Shown piece after piece: positions 1-11,370 of a DNA stretch of 64,000 bases. The DNA is taken from contig NC_068567.1 in assembly GCF_025698545.1 (NCBI RefSeq), forward strand, positions 310,001 through 374,000. Reading direction: 5' to 3'. The DNA comes from Gossypium raimondii. Taxonomy: Eukaryota > Streptophyta > Magnoliopsida > Malvales > Malvaceae. The notes under the pieces were generated by a model. It was given only the letters and a program-made list of their open reading frames with translations, was not told the origin of the DNA and made no database searches. The position numbers and the translations under genes are program-made. Each line of letters begins with the position of its first letter. Within the stretch, counting starts at the first letter, position 1.

Positions 1-240
1 ATACCATGTCAACTTATTATTTCTACATATTACTCGTGAAAAATTCAGTTGATAGATTAACGACTTTCATTTGCGTCAAAACTAAAATTTCAAATTTTGA
101 AAAAATCTCGTATATGACTAATAATTGAATTTAACCGAGCAGAGCTAACTACTATTTTTTCGAGTTAGGACTAAACTTTAAAAATTCGAAAAATTAATGG
201 TATTAAAGTATAAATAGTTTGCAAAAGAAAAGCGATTAAG
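1..240. repeat. Dispersed repeat, copy 1, cut by window edge
   Basis: This stretch matches about 10303-10560 in the same orientation: both hold the blocks ATTACTC, AAAAATTCAG, GATTAAC, CATTTGC and ACTAAAATTTCA in the same order and at similar spacing. No ORF of note. It is probably a fragment of a non-autonomous transposable element, class unknown. The left end lies outside the window. Confidence 0.5.
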
Positions 241-342
241 GGAATTAAATTACAGAGAGTAATTACAGTAAAACATAGGCTAAAATTGGAACCTCATAGA
301 GAACTGTTGTTAGAATAAACAGTCTTCATCCACCGTTAAACA

Positions 343-1257
343 TCATCGGACATCGATCAAATCGAACCAGATTTGCTTGAAAACCTTGATGATAATTTCA
401 TGGTATTCATCGGAATTGAGAGAAAGGTAACAAGCAAGCAAATCCTCCAAATCCTTAGATGCTCTAATATTATTCTCCATTATCATCTCCACCATTGATT
501 CCCTAAAATCTCTTTGAGGATCGACCGACGATTTCACCACCGCAAAACTCTCCGATAAGCTCCTCCTCGAACTTGAACTCGAACTGTTCGACGAAATGCT
601 TCGCCGAGCATGACCCTGAACTAATCTCCTATTCGCAATTTTCGGAGAATTCACTCTCAGCTTTACACCCGAAGGACTGTGACCGAATTTTTTTGTCTTG
701 TTCTTGATGTCCTTCACCATGTCGTTGAATTTAGCCGGTTTCGTTACGATCGGAGGGAGTTCGAGCTCCGGTAAGAACTCGTCGATTTTCTTAACGTCCG
801 CATCGGAGATTATATCGTCGTTGGCTTTGGAACTTGACCACACCAAGTTATCGAACGATTCTTGCGGTAAAGAACTGTCGTCGGAAGACGATAAAGAAGA
901 TGAAGAAGAAGCTGAGTATTCCGGTGGAGAATCGGGTTTATTCTTGATAGTTTCACGGCAACTACAACCGGCGGAGACGGAAGAAGTAAGCACCTTTGAC
1001 GGCGGTGACCGGAAATTCCTTCTGGGATTTCGTTTCTTGGTGGATTTTCTCAGTGGTTGATCAGGGGAAACATGAATTGGAACAAGCTCTCTAGTGAAAT
1101 GATAGGATTTTCTGGGATTCAAATGGGGTTGTTCTTGTTTTGATGATGAGGGGCGGTGTTGTTTCTTTTCATGGTGTTTGGTTTTGTTCATGTCTTTGAG
1201 TTTGTAAAACCAGACATTGGGGAACATGTCTGATAACTTGAACCTGGAATTACCCAT
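343..1257 (-). CDS. OFP: OVATE family protein (OFP1/2/4-like transcriptional repressor)
   Basis: Encodes a 304-residue single-exon protein. The N-terminus MGNSRFKLSDMFPNVWFYKL is the conserved OFP start and a basic, Ser-rich linker follows (poly-Ser at about 116-128 and 220-235). The C-terminal OVATE domain (DUF623) spans about 239-299, seen as the DFRESMVEMI, LEDLLACYLSLN and YHEIIIKVFKQIW blocks. Family members are plant-specific repressors that bind TALE homeodomain proteins and shape cell elongation and organ form; nuclear action is inferred. An LxLxL-type repression motif is suggested by LPELELPP (about 162-169). The ATG at 1257 is chosen because the family motif begins there; the frame stays open another 74 codons upstream but those are low-complexity and Ile-rich. 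No frame damage is visible. Confidence 0.93.
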   Translation of the reverse strand: MGNSRFKLSDMFPNVWFYKLKDMNKTKHHEKKQHRPSSSKQEQPHLNPRKSYHFTRELVPIHVSPDQPLRKSTKKRNPRRNFRSPPSKVLTSSVSAGCSCRETIKNKPDSPPEYSASSSSSLSSSDDSSLPQESFDNLVWSSSKANDDIISDADVKKIDEFLPELELPPIVTKPAKFNDMVKDIKNKTKKFGHSPSGVKLRVNSPKIANRRLVQGHARRSISSNSSSSSSRRSLSESFAVVKSSVDPQRDFRESMVEMIMENNIRASKDLEDLLACYLSLNSDEYHEIIIKVFKQIWFDLIDVR

Positions 1258-1316
1258 TGAAAATGGCAACTTTTGTATGAAGAAAAAGGGATTATTTTGA
1301 AGAAATATGAAAACTT

Positions 1317-1352
1317 TGATGATGATGATGATGATGAAGATGATGATGATGA
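1317..1352. repeat. GAT/ATC trinucleotide microsatellite in the OFP leader
   Basis: A GAT run interrupted once by GAA lies 60-95 bp upstream of the OFP ATG. On the minus strand it reads ATC repeats and, in the OFP frame, would encode a run of Ile. It most likely lies in the 5' untranslated leader or proximal promoter and may be length-polymorphic. Confidence 0.7.
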
Positions 1353-3488
1353 GAGATATGGGGGGAAGTGATTGAAGAAGAAGGAGAGTAAGAAGGTGTA
1401 TAAAAACAGGGAAAGTGTGATTGAAAATAAAGAAAAGAAAAGTTTGGGGGTCCACAATGGAAGAAAAAATAGTTGGCATAAAGGGAAAATAAACATTGGT
1501 CCCAGGTGGTAACTAGCTTTTTGCTTTATTTTTTATTTTTTTATTTTTTATTTGCATGATTTTTTTTCTTATTTCAATAAATATTTTGCTAAATTCTACT
1601 ATTAATTTGTGTGGTTTGCAAAAGTTATGGACTAATTTGTCCATTTTTTTGGTAAAAACCTCTCCAGTGTCTCTCAATTTCGAAATTGAGCAACTAAGGA
1701 CAATTAATCACGACATTTATTTCTTCCATCGATTGTATATAATTTTGATTGTCATAATAAAAAATTTAGCTTTCAATGTTTATATATTTTGTTATTTTGG
1801 TCTTAATTCTAAAAAAATTCAACAAATTCAGCCTCAACATTTACACAGTTACATAAATGTTGCGAGAAAATTTTATTAAATTAGGATCAAATTGCAGAAT
1901 GTGTAAACTTTGAGAGCTATTATACCGACCAAAATCATGTACGATTGATAGAAAGCATCAATGTCGTGATTAATTGTCCTTTGTTGCTCATTTTTGAAAT
2001 TCATAGGGATTAAATTGCTCTAATTTTTTAGAAGGACCAATTTGCTCAAATTCAAAATTGAGAAGGTCTGGAAGGGTCTTTTTCCCCATTTTGTATTAAA
2101 AGCGGCAAAATATAATACAGAGAACTCCATGATACTTTTATCCAGTTAGCCTGGTTAAAAATTCGGGTCTAATTATGATTTTAGTTTTTCTAATTTACCA
2201 AAATTTGAATTTTAATTCCTTAATAAAGGCTTCAATTTTTTTACATTGTCACTTTAGTAATAGAGCTAAAAATATTTTCAATTTAGACCTAATAATAACA
2301 TTATAAAAATAAGGAGACCAAATTATACCAAATAGAAGAATTTCCAATCGAGTCCTAGCTTAGATTAGCACCATTGTTGTTAAATTAGACAAGACGTCTT
2401 CCTACAATTTAATTAGTTTAAAGGTAAAGGGTTTATGGATGGTTCAGAAAAAAAATATAAGGACTAAAACCATAATTAGACCTAAAATTTGAACTACTGC
2501 TACGTTTGTTTTGGTAGTACGGCTAAAATAGTGGTTTTGCATGGTTTTCCCCATAAGTTCCATCGACGTGGCTATCATGCAGGCCCTTGGATTGACCCCA
2601 CAAACATTTTGATTTTTTTGCCTACCATAGAAATTATCTATTAACACAATTTTATAAATTAGCTATATTTATTTCAGTAATTTTACAATTAGCTTACAAT
2701 TTTATAATATTTAAAAAAGGGGAAGGCCATGGTGAAACAAAAATTTTTATTTTAAGCATGTAGAGATAAAATTATAAAATTTTAGTGACTTTTTAAAAGG
2801 GTTAAAATTTCAAATTTTTTATTTAATCAAAGGTTAAAAGGACTAAATTGAAGCTTTTAATTTTTGAGAAGGGTAAAAGAACAATTTGCTCATTTGGCCA
2901 AGGGAGGCCAATGCTTCGCCCCTTATGGGGTATAAATGAAATACTAGTGTTCAGGATACTCAAGTTTGATTCGAAAAAAATCAAACCAAGCTCGAGCTAC
3001 CAATAGAACCAAATTTAAGTTTAGTAATACTTGACTTGAACAATTTGTGAGCCTTACTGAATTTTTCATGGTTTTATATTATTAAATTATGTTATTGCTC
3101 TTAATATATATTATTAACCTTAAGCTTAATTATCGAGCTAAGCTGGAGCAAGAATTTGATTAGCTCAATTATTTCTTGAGTCGAGTTTCAGCTTAAAAAC
3201 ATATGTTTAGTTGAGTCCGAACCGAGTATCAAACTTCGAATTTTGAGTCGAGCTCGAGTTTAACAACATTCAAATTCGATTTGACTCAATTACACCCCTA
3301 CCATAGCTATGCCCCTAGGGAAGGCTCTTAACCACCCTTGGTGCCTTCAACAGGTAAAGTAGACAATAAAACCTTGACTCAAAGGTAAGGTTGAGATCGG
3401 GTAACTTTCATGTTTAAGTTTTCTCTAGATTTTTTTTATTTACTTACTTTCATATGAATGCAGCATCATAATTTCTAGTTTTTATTTT

Positions 3489-3597
3489 TTGATACAATGC
3501 CTAGAACTACCCATAACCCCTCCTCAACCCTTAATTAAGAGGATAATGTGCTTCGGCACACTCATCAACTGAGCTAAGACTCAATCGACAGTTTTCT
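3489..3597 (-). repeat. tRNA-derived SINE-like copy (minus)
   Basis: Reverse-orientation copy of a family also seen near 5137, 6442, 40326, 41964, 45439 and 53168. On the minus strand it reads from GAGTCTTAGCTC (A-box-like) through CTCTTAATTAAGGG to a TAGTTCTAGGCATTGTATC end. This copy is partly eroded around the B box. Confidence 0.55.
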
Positions 3598-3621
3598 CCA
3601 GATTTATTCTAATTAGTTAAT

Positions 3622-3985
3622 GAGTGAGCTATACTTAAAGTCATTAAATTATTTGTAAATTTACGTTTTGATCATTTAACTTTAAAAAAAAGTTACAAAA
3701 TAGATACTGAACTATTTGAAAGATTTTAATTAAATCTATGGACTGTTAAAATTATTGTTGCATAGCCTTTTCTGTTCGTACTGCTTGCACCAATTGAAAG
3801 CTCTTATTCCCTTTTTTTTTTTACAATTCAAATTTTTTTCATGAAACAACTTTGAATATAAAAAATCTGTAAACTAAAATCCAAATAGCTTTTTTATCAT
3901 ATACACTAACCCTCAAATCGACTTAATTTTAAAATATATTCTTCTACTCATTGATAAATACTAATCTACCGTATTGATGATTATA
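3622..3985. repeat. AT-rich MITE-like repeat, family M2
   Basis: Shares the ordered phrases TTACGTTTTGATCATT, AAAAGTTACAAAATAG, ACTATTTGAAAG and GTTGCATAGCC with copies near 5543, 41141, 44905 and 51716. No coding capacity, so it is probably a non-autonomous DNA element. Boundaries are approximate. Confidence 0.5.
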
Positions 3986-4053
3986 ACAACCTTATCTCTT
4001 GGAAAAATTTTCACACACCCCCAAACATATCTCATCGTGACCAATTCCAAAAG

Positions 4054-4054
<1 letters not shown>

Positions 4055-4087
<33 letters not shown>
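4055..4087. repeat. (TA)n microsatellite
   Basis: Uninterrupted TA dinucleotide run of about 16 units. Confidence 0.9.
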
Positions 4088-4090
<3 letters not shown>

Positions 4091-4370
4091 AATGCCATTA
4101 AGACCAAGCAAACCTTTTTATCTGCTCTGGGCGGTAAGTCGTCTCATTAATTAAGACCTTTAAAAAAAAAGACAAAACTGCAAGTGACAACAAAACAGAA
4201 ACAGCTCGAAAGCACATGAAATTTTCTTACCAAAGTAGTGATTGGCTTCAACCCATTGCCTTTTTTTGTCCTTCCAAGTCATTATCAAAGCATTCATGGT
4301 CATGTATGGCGGTGTTTCATAACTATATGCACCTTTGACGTTTCTAGTCAACTGGTCCCTTCTTTTTAGG

Positions 4371-4562
4371 GTAAATTTATATCGATAATCACTTAATTAT
4401 CAGTATTGTTCTTCGGTTTTTAACTGTGAAAAGTAATCGTCACTCGTTATTAAATGAAAAATAGGAAGATAATGTGATAACTTTTAAAATTGGCTACTAG
4501 TTGTTATTATATCAATTTTATTTTTTTAATAGTCAAATGACTGCCAGTGTAGTTTACCCTTT
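4371..4562. mobile_element. Small MITE-like element with GGGTAAA ends
   Basis: The left end reads AGGGTAAATTTATAT and the right end GTGTAGTTTACCCTT, giving a short terminal inverted repeat on a 190-bp AT-rich unit with no ORF. No clean target-site duplication is visible, so the class is uncertain. Confidence 0.35.
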
Positions 4563-5136
4563 TTTTAAGACTTAAAATATCCTCCATGCTAATTTTACTA
4601 TCCGTGAAAAAAATTGTGATTGACTTACCACTACATTCAACACTTATCGGTATCAAATTGGTCCTTTAGAGGAAGACGACAAAAGGTTTAAGTTAAGGAA
4701 ATGGTTCCAAAACACTAATGAATTGAGAGTGGGGGACCTAATGATTTGCTGTGGTGCCTGAAAATATTTTGCAGTTAATGTTGCCTTGTTGGTATCTTCA
4801 ACCAAGGACAAGGAATCAACTTCAAGAAGGTTTTTTGTTTTCCTTTTTCTTTTATGTTTTTCGGTACAAAAACCCAGAATGTTTTTTATTGACAATGATG
4901 TTTGTGTAGTTTTTTTGTTAGAATCTTTTTCACATTGTTGGGCTTTTTGGTTGTGTGTTGGATTTGGAGATTGAAAGCCCAAACAAGCCCTTTTTTCCCC
5001 GAGAAAGTTCTGCAGAAAGTGGCTAAGTGGGTTCTTGGATCCATTAGGAAAAAGAACACTTATTCTAGCGTACGTGGCATTTAGTTTAAACATTAAATAT
5101 CAATTAAAATGTAACTTAGAGTATATTAAAACACAT

Positions 5137-5283
5137 CGATTGAGTCTTAGTTCGATTGGTATCAGTATTGTTGTCAGTGTAGGAGGATATGGATTCGAGT
5201 GTGCTGAAGCGTGTAATCTTCCTATTTAAGGATTGCAGAAGGGCTATGGGTAGTTCTAGGCATTATATAGAAAAGAGACGTAT
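5137..5283 (+). repeat. tRNA-derived SINE-like copy (plus)
   Basis: About 147 bp. It has an A-box-like TTAGTTCGATTGG and a B-box-like GATTCGAGTGTGC about 45 bp on, then a tRNA-unrelated part with CTTCCTATTTAAGG and a GGGTAGTTCTAGGCATT end. Internal pol III boxes plus several dispersed copies in both orientations support a SINE. Confidence 0.6.
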
Positions 5284-5542
5284 TAAAAGAAAGAAATATG
5301 GTCTAGAGCATGTTAAAACATATTAGCTCTCAACTCTCCATGCAATAAGAACACATGTGGTTACAATTTGATCCATATGTTTTAAGTTTGCTCTGTGTGT
5401 CAGATCTAAAACTATATTTAACGCTAAACTTTAAACATGTCTAATTTTTTTTATTCAAGTGTATTTTTTGGCTAATATTTTTTTTCCAAATTTCGAACTT
5501 GGACTGATAACCTTGCCCTTAAACAAATATAATTATTTTCTA

Positions 5543-5860
5543 TTAGGTAAACTACACTAAGGTCACTAAAATATTAGTAAATTTACGTCTTTTCATTCAA
5601 TTTTAAAAAGTTACAAAATGGTCACTTGATTATTCGTAAGCTTTCATTTAAGTCACTGGACTATTCAAATGTTTTTACTTAAGTTATCCGACTATTAAGT
5701 ATTTCAAAAAAAGTTTGACTAGGGAGTTCCAAGCGACAATTTGACGATCAATATGATTTATCAACACCCATTAATGATTAGAAGGATATACATTAGATCC
5801 AATTTGATCTGATGTTTCGTGTTAAAGACACAAAAAAAGTAGCTAGTGCCAGCTATCTAC
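5543..5860. repeat. AT-rich MITE-like repeat, family M2
   Basis: Starts GGTAAACTACACTAAGGTCA and continues with TTACAAAATGGTCACTTG, CATTTAAGTCACTGG and TTCCAAGCGACAATTTGACG, all shared in order with the copies at 41141 and 51716. Probably a non-autonomous element; the right boundary is unclear. Confidence 0.55.
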
Positions 5861-6441
5861 TAGCCAGCACCAAATTTTTGTTTTTACATCTCTGGTGCCG
5901 GCCATTACATGGCTAGAACCAAATTTTTTTTAAATATTGATATTTTTATATACCAGTATGATACGATTTAAAAAAAATATCCTGGTGTAGGCCATTGGAT
6001 TCCCCAAGTCAAAAAAATCAATATTTTAAACCTTGACACAGTCATCAGGAAATCATGAGGCCAAAGCACTATGTAGTGCCGGCCACTAAGTTTTCAATAC
6101 CCAAAAATAATGTTCATTTTAAATCATTTTAGTAATTATTTTTAAACTTCAAGTTATTTTTATAAATACTAAATTTTTTTGGATGAGATCGATAAAATAG
6201 GCGTTACCCATCTTCCCCGATGGTTGTTACGTCAAAGAGTACAAGCATTTAACAATGGCATAAAAGCAACTTAAAAAGGCTTTGATTTCTAGCCAATAAA
6301 TAAATCAAGCTACCTTTTTTGTCTGCTAAAGTAGTTAATTATAGCCAATAAAGCATTGATTCTTCTTTTTAATTTCCCAACACATATAAATAAACGGTTT
6401 TAAAAGTATAATAATTTGATTTAAAAATAATTAAATCTTGT

Positions 6442-6588
6442 CGATCGAGTCTTAGCTCGATTGATATGAGTATTGTTTCTAACATAGGAGGACGTGAGTT
6501 TGTGTGCGTTGAAATGAATTATCCTCCTATTTATATGCCGGGAGGGGCTATTAATAATTTTAGACTAGACATTCTGTAAAAAAAAAAT
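6442..6588 (+). repeat. tRNA-derived SINE-like copy downstream of PUB
   Basis: Contains GAGTCTTAGCTCGATTGATA (A box), a degraded B box (GTGAGTTTGTGTGCG), TATCCTCCTATTTAT and an A-rich tail at 6578-6588. It ends about 118 bp from the stop codon of the convergent U-box gene, so in that gene's sense it would lie antisense within or just beyond the 3' UTR. Confidence 0.55.
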
Positions 6589-6705
6589 TATAAAAAGAAT
6601 GATCTTTTTCCCATTAAGATTTTCCACTAGAAAGAAGAAAGATTTTACAAATTTCATTCACAATTTACAATTTGACAATAAATTTGAAAAAAAAATTGTA
6701 TCCTA

Positions 6706-8760
6706 TCATGCTTGCAATATTGTTCTTGATGTACCTACAGTCATGGTTATCATGTTTGAACTATCCACAACATTATTTGTATCCAAATCCAAACCGGCCG
6801 CCCATCTTCGAAGAATCCGCAACAACGTCGCCGCTTTCCGTCTCCCTCTTGCGGTTCCACCACCCATTACTTCCCATATTATCCTTTCAATCCCCGGAAT
6901 CACTGCCAACTCCGCTACCATCTCCGGTCCCCCTTTCCTACACATGGTGACCAAAGTAGCTGAGGCGCTTTCCCTTGCATTATCTGACCCTTCCCTCAGG
7001 ATAACACCCAGTTTCTTAATTATGTTGAAAGCCGCCGCGATCGCTGCCAATCCGCCTCTCCTAGTCACCGCCTCGAGTATTGCCACCGCTTCCTCCGGTA
7101 GCTCGTCGATGACTCCGCTCACCATCTGTATCACCCCTCCTTCAACTAACCTCCCTACAGTCTCCCTATCTCCAGCCAAATTCAAAATAGCCAGGAGTGC
7201 ATCCTTTTGGGAGCTCGTGGGTCCGTCTTTGGCTAAATCCAACAATCCCTTTATGACACGTGTCTTCCTCCCTAAACCTTTTCTGTACCCGTGTATGCCC
7301 GATAAGCTGAATATCGTCGCCGCCGCATTCCCTTTGGCTTCCCACGTGGCACCTGAACGTAACACCTCGATAACGCCATTTAAAGCTCCGTCAGTCTCCA
7401 CGATTCTCGTTTTGTTTGCTTCTAAGATGGAAAGGTTAAGAATAGTAGTAACAGCGTTGACCTGGAGGTTCGGATGCTCCAAACCTACACTTGAACCTAA
7501 ATACCTGACCAAGATCGGAATCGCTCCAGCTTCTGCAATGCAGGCTCGACTATCCGAGTCGGTTTTCGACAAAGCACGAAGCTCATAAACAACACCGTTA
7601 GCCGCCTCCATGGTTTGACTACCCGATAATTTGTTGACCAAAAAAGAAACCGTCATCTTCGTAGCTTCAAAGGCGGCTTTAGTACCTTTAACGCTGTTAA
7701 CTTTCTCGTTATTTCCGACGGTCTCAAACGGAATTCCTTGCTCACGGCACCACATAGTTATAAGATTCCTCAAAGCTCGGTTCGGTATAAGGTTGGTATG
7801 GATCAGGGTTTGACCCGTTTTAGGACATGTGGAATGCCCAGATTCAATCCATAGATTGATAGATTTCCGATCGTACGTCTGTCCCGTCGCCACGACAACC
7901 GGATCCCTCATCAACTCAAGAGTAATCGGACACCGGAAATCAGCCGGGATAGTCAAATCCGACGTCGATTTTTGCCTCCGATGATCCGGTTTACTTGCCG
8001 TCGAAGATCCGAACAACACGCAATTAGCGTAACGAACAAGGCCAATCAAAGAAACGATGTCCGATTTCGATTTCTCGTCGACTTGATTCTGGATTTCATC
8101 TTGTAAGCTCTCGATTTCTTCTCTGCAACTCGAACCGTCACGTAATCCCAGATCCTCCATGACTTTTTTAAGCTTCAACTGATCGGGAACGATCTCTTTT
8201 TCGATCCGATCCAACATGGTCAAAACTTCTAGCCGGAGAAACACATCGCCGGGATCCACAACCGGCTTCGACTTACCGCACTGTTTCCGTACCAAAACCA
8301 CGAGTTCTTCCACGTCTTGACTCAGTTCAATCTCTTTAAAAGGGAAAATATCGAGTAGAGTCGATAACTCGAGGGTGAGTTCATGAAAATTATTAGATAA
8401 TACCTGGATTTGCATTAACATCCACATCTTGCTTCCATTTGAACAATCTTCGAGCAATGTTTTAATCCTTTGTAAAACTATGTACATTTCTTCAAAGCAC
8501 AAAAGGGTTGAAGGAGAAAAGAAAACAGAAGCTGGGTTTTTTATCAGCTCGTCGAATAATATCGAGAGAAGCTTGGATTTGTTAATGGAGGAAACCGAGT
8601 TCCGTTTTAGAAGACATTGAAATGGTTTAAAAGAAGAGATTTCTTGTGACAAAGAAAGAAGGGACTTTACCAAGTTGATATCGGCTAATTTGGGCGATAC
8701 AAAAGCTCCGGCCGAAGGCCGCCGCTTTCTCGGCGGAAAAGCATGAGGAGAAACAGCCAT
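6706..8760 (-). CDS. PUB16: Plant U-box E3 ubiquitin ligase with ARM repeats (PUB16/PUB17-like)
   Basis: Intact single-exon ORF of 684 residues, close to the usual length for the PUB16 group. A U-box N-terminal domain covers about 25-250. The U-box covers about 270-345, with IPADFRCPITLELMRDPVVV, GQTYDR, CPKTGQ and NRALRNLI. Armadillo repeats cover about 365-655, for example NLQVNAVTTILNLSI and AKGNAAATIFSLS. The U-box recruits ubiquitin-charged E2 and the ARM repeats bind substrates; family members act in immunity and hormone responses, in cytosol or nucleus. The N-terminal SFPPRKRRPSAG-like segment (here HAFPPRKRRPSAGAF) suits the PUB16/17 clade and could act as a nuclear localisation signal. 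PUB17 (ACRE276-like) is the main alternative. The ATG at 8760 gives the conserved start. Confidence 0.92.
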   Translation of the reverse strand: MAVSPHAFPPRKRRPSAGAFVSPKLADINLVKSLLSLSQEISSFKPFQCLLKRNSVSSINKSKLLSILFDELIKNPASVFFSPSTLLCFEEMYIVLQRIKTLLEDCSNGSKMWMLMQIQVLSNNFHELTLELSTLLDIFPFKEIELSQDVEELVVLVRKQCGKSKPVVDPGDVFLRLEVLTMLDRIEKEIVPDQLKLKKVMEDLGLRDGSSCREEIESLQDEIQNQVDEKSKSDIVSLIGLVRYANCVLFGSSTASKPDHRRQKSTSDLTIPADFRCPITLELMRDPVVVATGQTYDRKSINLWIESGHSTCPKTGQTLIHTNLIPNRALRNLITMWCREQGIPFETVGNNEKVNSVKGTKAAFEATKMTVSFLVNKLSGSQTMEAANGVVYELRALSKTDSDSRACIAEAGAIPILVRYLGSSVGLEHPNLQVNAVTTILNLSILEANKTRIVETDGALNGVIEVLRSGATWEAKGNAAATIFSLSGIHGYRKGLGRKTRVIKGLLDLAKDGPTSSQKDALLAILNLAGDRETVGRLVEGGVIQMVSGVIDELPEEAVAILEAVTRRGGLAAIAAAFNIIKKLGVILREGSDNARESASATLVTMCRKGGPEMVAELAVIPGIERIIWEVMGGGTARGRRKAATLLRILRRWAAGLDLDTNNVVDSSNMITMTVGTSRTILQA

Positions 8761-10302
8761 TGAAACTTTCAGAAGAAGGTGGTATAGTAGTTGATTACGA
8801 AAAGAAAAGTGATTTTGGGTTTTGCTTCAAATTTAATATAAAACGATAATAATGGTGCAATTACTGATTAATTTATATGATTTTGATAAGAGGAGTTGGT
8901 TTTTGACTGGAATTTTATAATTTGCTGTTGGCTTGTGGCAGGCGGTTTACCAGGTAAGAATTTGTGTGTTGTAAGAAATATTCTTTTCGTTTTTCATCAC
9001 ACACATACGCCGGCTGTTTGCTTCTCATTCTACAGCTTATCCATTCCGGCTGGGATGCTATATCAAGCACTTTCCCACCAAATGAAACCGTATGTCCGAA
9101 TTCTTAATCGAATTGAATCGAGTTTTGCTCAGTTTCAACCCTACAATTTGATAAATGATGAATAGAATACATTTCATGATCATATGCTTATACTCGCGAG
9201 AAAGAGATTAATCGTTGTCACTGACAAATGATATTTCTTTAACTCGAATATCTCAAATATCTCGGAATTCTTTTTTTTTAGAATTTTCTATTTAAATAAG
9301 GAAAGAGATTATAAGAATATCATAAATAGATATGGAGATATTATTTTAGTAGCTAAAACAAATGGTCCATTAATAAAATGTCAAAGTGATAATAATGAAT
9401 AATAGAATTAAAAGACACATAATAAATATGGTTAAACACAAATGGCAAATGAGACAGTAGGTGAAGTTTGTTGTGGACTTGTTCTCATCCACTTTCTCTT
9501 TTAATTACTTTATGTAATTTTTTCCATAAATTAGATCCGTTTTTGATATTTTTTGGGCCCCGGGCAAAACAATAAAATGGGGTTTTAGATCCATTAAAAA
9601 CTGAAAAAATAATATTTTGAATCCCTTTCAGCCTTGGGTTTTGAACTACCACGCATCCAGACGACCCCTAGGACCGGGCCTGCATAAGTAATTATAATTT
9701 TTTAAACTTATGTGAAGATTAGTATCAATTATAGGGTTTCTATATATTCAAAAAAATTATAATTTATATCTATATTTAAATATGTATCAAACATAGATGC
9801 TTTAAACTTTGTTAGGATCTTCAATAAAATTCAAGTTTAATGATGAAGTTGAGATCTTGAGAACTTTTAAATTTCGGGTTCGAATCTCACTTTATGTAAA
9901 TGTACGGGTTTTCTCCAAATTTATTATCATTATAGTTAATTAATTCAAGTTTAAATTAATTGTTGAATTAACTTTAAAAAATTCTATATAGAAATCAAAC
10001 TACAAAGGTAAAACAAGTAAGAAAAAACACAACAAATTTTGAAATACCACATAGTAAGTGCCTAATTTAAAATTAATAGTTAATAATTTAAAGGAGTTGA
10101 TAAAGACAATATTTTTCAAGGTTAATTCTCCATTATCAGTCTCTGCATTTCATAAAAGTTATGGATTTAGTCTTTATATTTTAATTTGGTCCCTTTTAGT
10201 CTCTATATTTTTAAAATTTTAAAAATTCAGTCATCACTAAACAATACCTGTTAGATTTTACTCTTTTCAAAATCTGATGCGACGAACATATTATCATATG
10301 CG

Positions 10303-10560
10303 TAATGTCATATTAACTTGCTATTTCAACATATTACTCACTAAAAATTCAGATAACGGATTAACAACTGTCATTTGCCTCAAGACTAAAATTTCAGAAT
10401 TCGAAGAGCATGGGGATTTCGAATGATCCAATTAGAGAATATGGGCTAAATTTATAATTGTACATATAGAACAGGACTAGGAATTGAATTTTATGAAACA
10501 GATTTAATTGCTACTGTTTAGGACATGACTAAAATTTTAAAATTTGAAGAGTATAAGGAC
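10303..10560. repeat. Dispersed repeat, copy 2
   Basis: Direct-orientation relative of the segment at 1-240, sharing AACATATTACTC, AAAAATTCAG, GATTAACAACT, GTCATTTGC and ACTAAAATTTCA. No ORF. Confidence 0.5.
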
Positions 10561-10840
10561 TAAATCTAAATGTAAAATAGATGGACTAATTAGGAAAGGA
10601 AGCATTGAAGATAAAATGGGAGTCAATGTCAAGATAAAAAGTGTTGATAAAGATGATTGATTTTAGATAATGCACCACTTGTGGGTTTTCAGTGGGGAAA
10701 TTAAAAGATGACGCCGTCATTGGAAATTCAATTAAGTGTCAAAATCAGGATTTTGTTTTTAGTCAATTTGGGGATAATAATAACCATTGCATTAATTAAA
10801 TTATTATTTATTAATGTCAAAATGATCGGGAAAGAATTAT

Positions 10841-11003
10841 ATGAAACAGCGATGCTATGTCATTTGTATTTTTTTCAATAGTTTAATGTCACATCAGTAT
10901 TTTTATTCTGAAAAAATCAAATCTGAATAAAAATCTTGAAATTCAGGATGAAATTACTGATGTGGCATTAAACTATTGGAAAGTAATAATATTCATGTTT
11001 CAT
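10841..11003. mobile_element. Palindromic MITE-like element
   Basis: A 163-bp near-palindrome. CAATAGTTTAATGTCACATC (from 10876) pairs with GATGTGGCATTAAACTATTG (ending 10978), and ATGAAAC at the left edge pairs with GTTTCAT at the right. The centre is AT-rich. It has the form of a small fold-back MITE; no target-site duplication was settled. Confidence 0.5.
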
Positions 11004-11024
11004 ACCATCCTTTCTCGTGATGAT

Positions 11025-11370
11025 TGTATTATGGAGACTCATGTATTAGGAGTTAAATTATATTTTATTCCATTTATTAAAAAAAAAAAGGTAAACTGAT
11101 GCATGAAAATTAGATCAAAGATTAAAAATTTCATCTATTTTTACTATTAAAATCTGACATAGTTGACGAAATAACCAGATGGTTACACGTGGTATGCTAC
11201 GTATACCTCATACTAATTTACATGGACTAATTTTTAATAATAGAAATTGATGGAAGTTCTAATAGGAGGACTCGTATGCTCTTACGTATAGGATTAATTT
11301 ACCTATTTTTTGAGTAAAAAAAATGCAATCTAACTCCTACTATAAAGGTCTCTAGGATATTAATTTTACC
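11025..11370. repeat. MITE-like repeat with long inverted ends, family M1
   Basis: Degenerate copy of a family also at 52695, 56540 and 61545. Left-arm phrases TTAGATCAAAGATTAAAAA and TTTCATCTATTTTTACTATT are mirrored on the right by TAATAATAGAAATTGATGGA. Boundaries are approximate. Confidence 0.45.

Larger units (their letters stand above)
1480..6441. other. Intergenic region between OFP and PUB
   Basis: AT-rich DNA without a credible coding gene; short ORFs here show no family resemblance. It holds SINE-like copies, MITE-like copies and an AT microsatellite listed separately. About 2935-3305 ends in a CACCCCTA-type terminus (TAGGGGTG on the minus strand) resembling hAT-type non-autonomous elements, but the other end is not clear. 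At 1556-2110 and 2150-2900 I see only AT-rich repeats with phrases such as ATTAGGTCC-like tracts and no clear boundaries. Confidence 0.6.

Noticed and set aside
698-1060. 120-codon plus-strand ORF
   Set aside because: Antisense to OFP, created by its Ser-rich composition.
6599-7588. 329-codon ORF on the plus strand
   Set aside because: It lies antisense to the ARM-repeat part of the U-box gene. The minus-strand product has clear domains; this one has none.
8896-9165. 89-codon plus-strand ORF
   Set aside because: No motif, no promoter evidence and ordinary composition; most likely chance.
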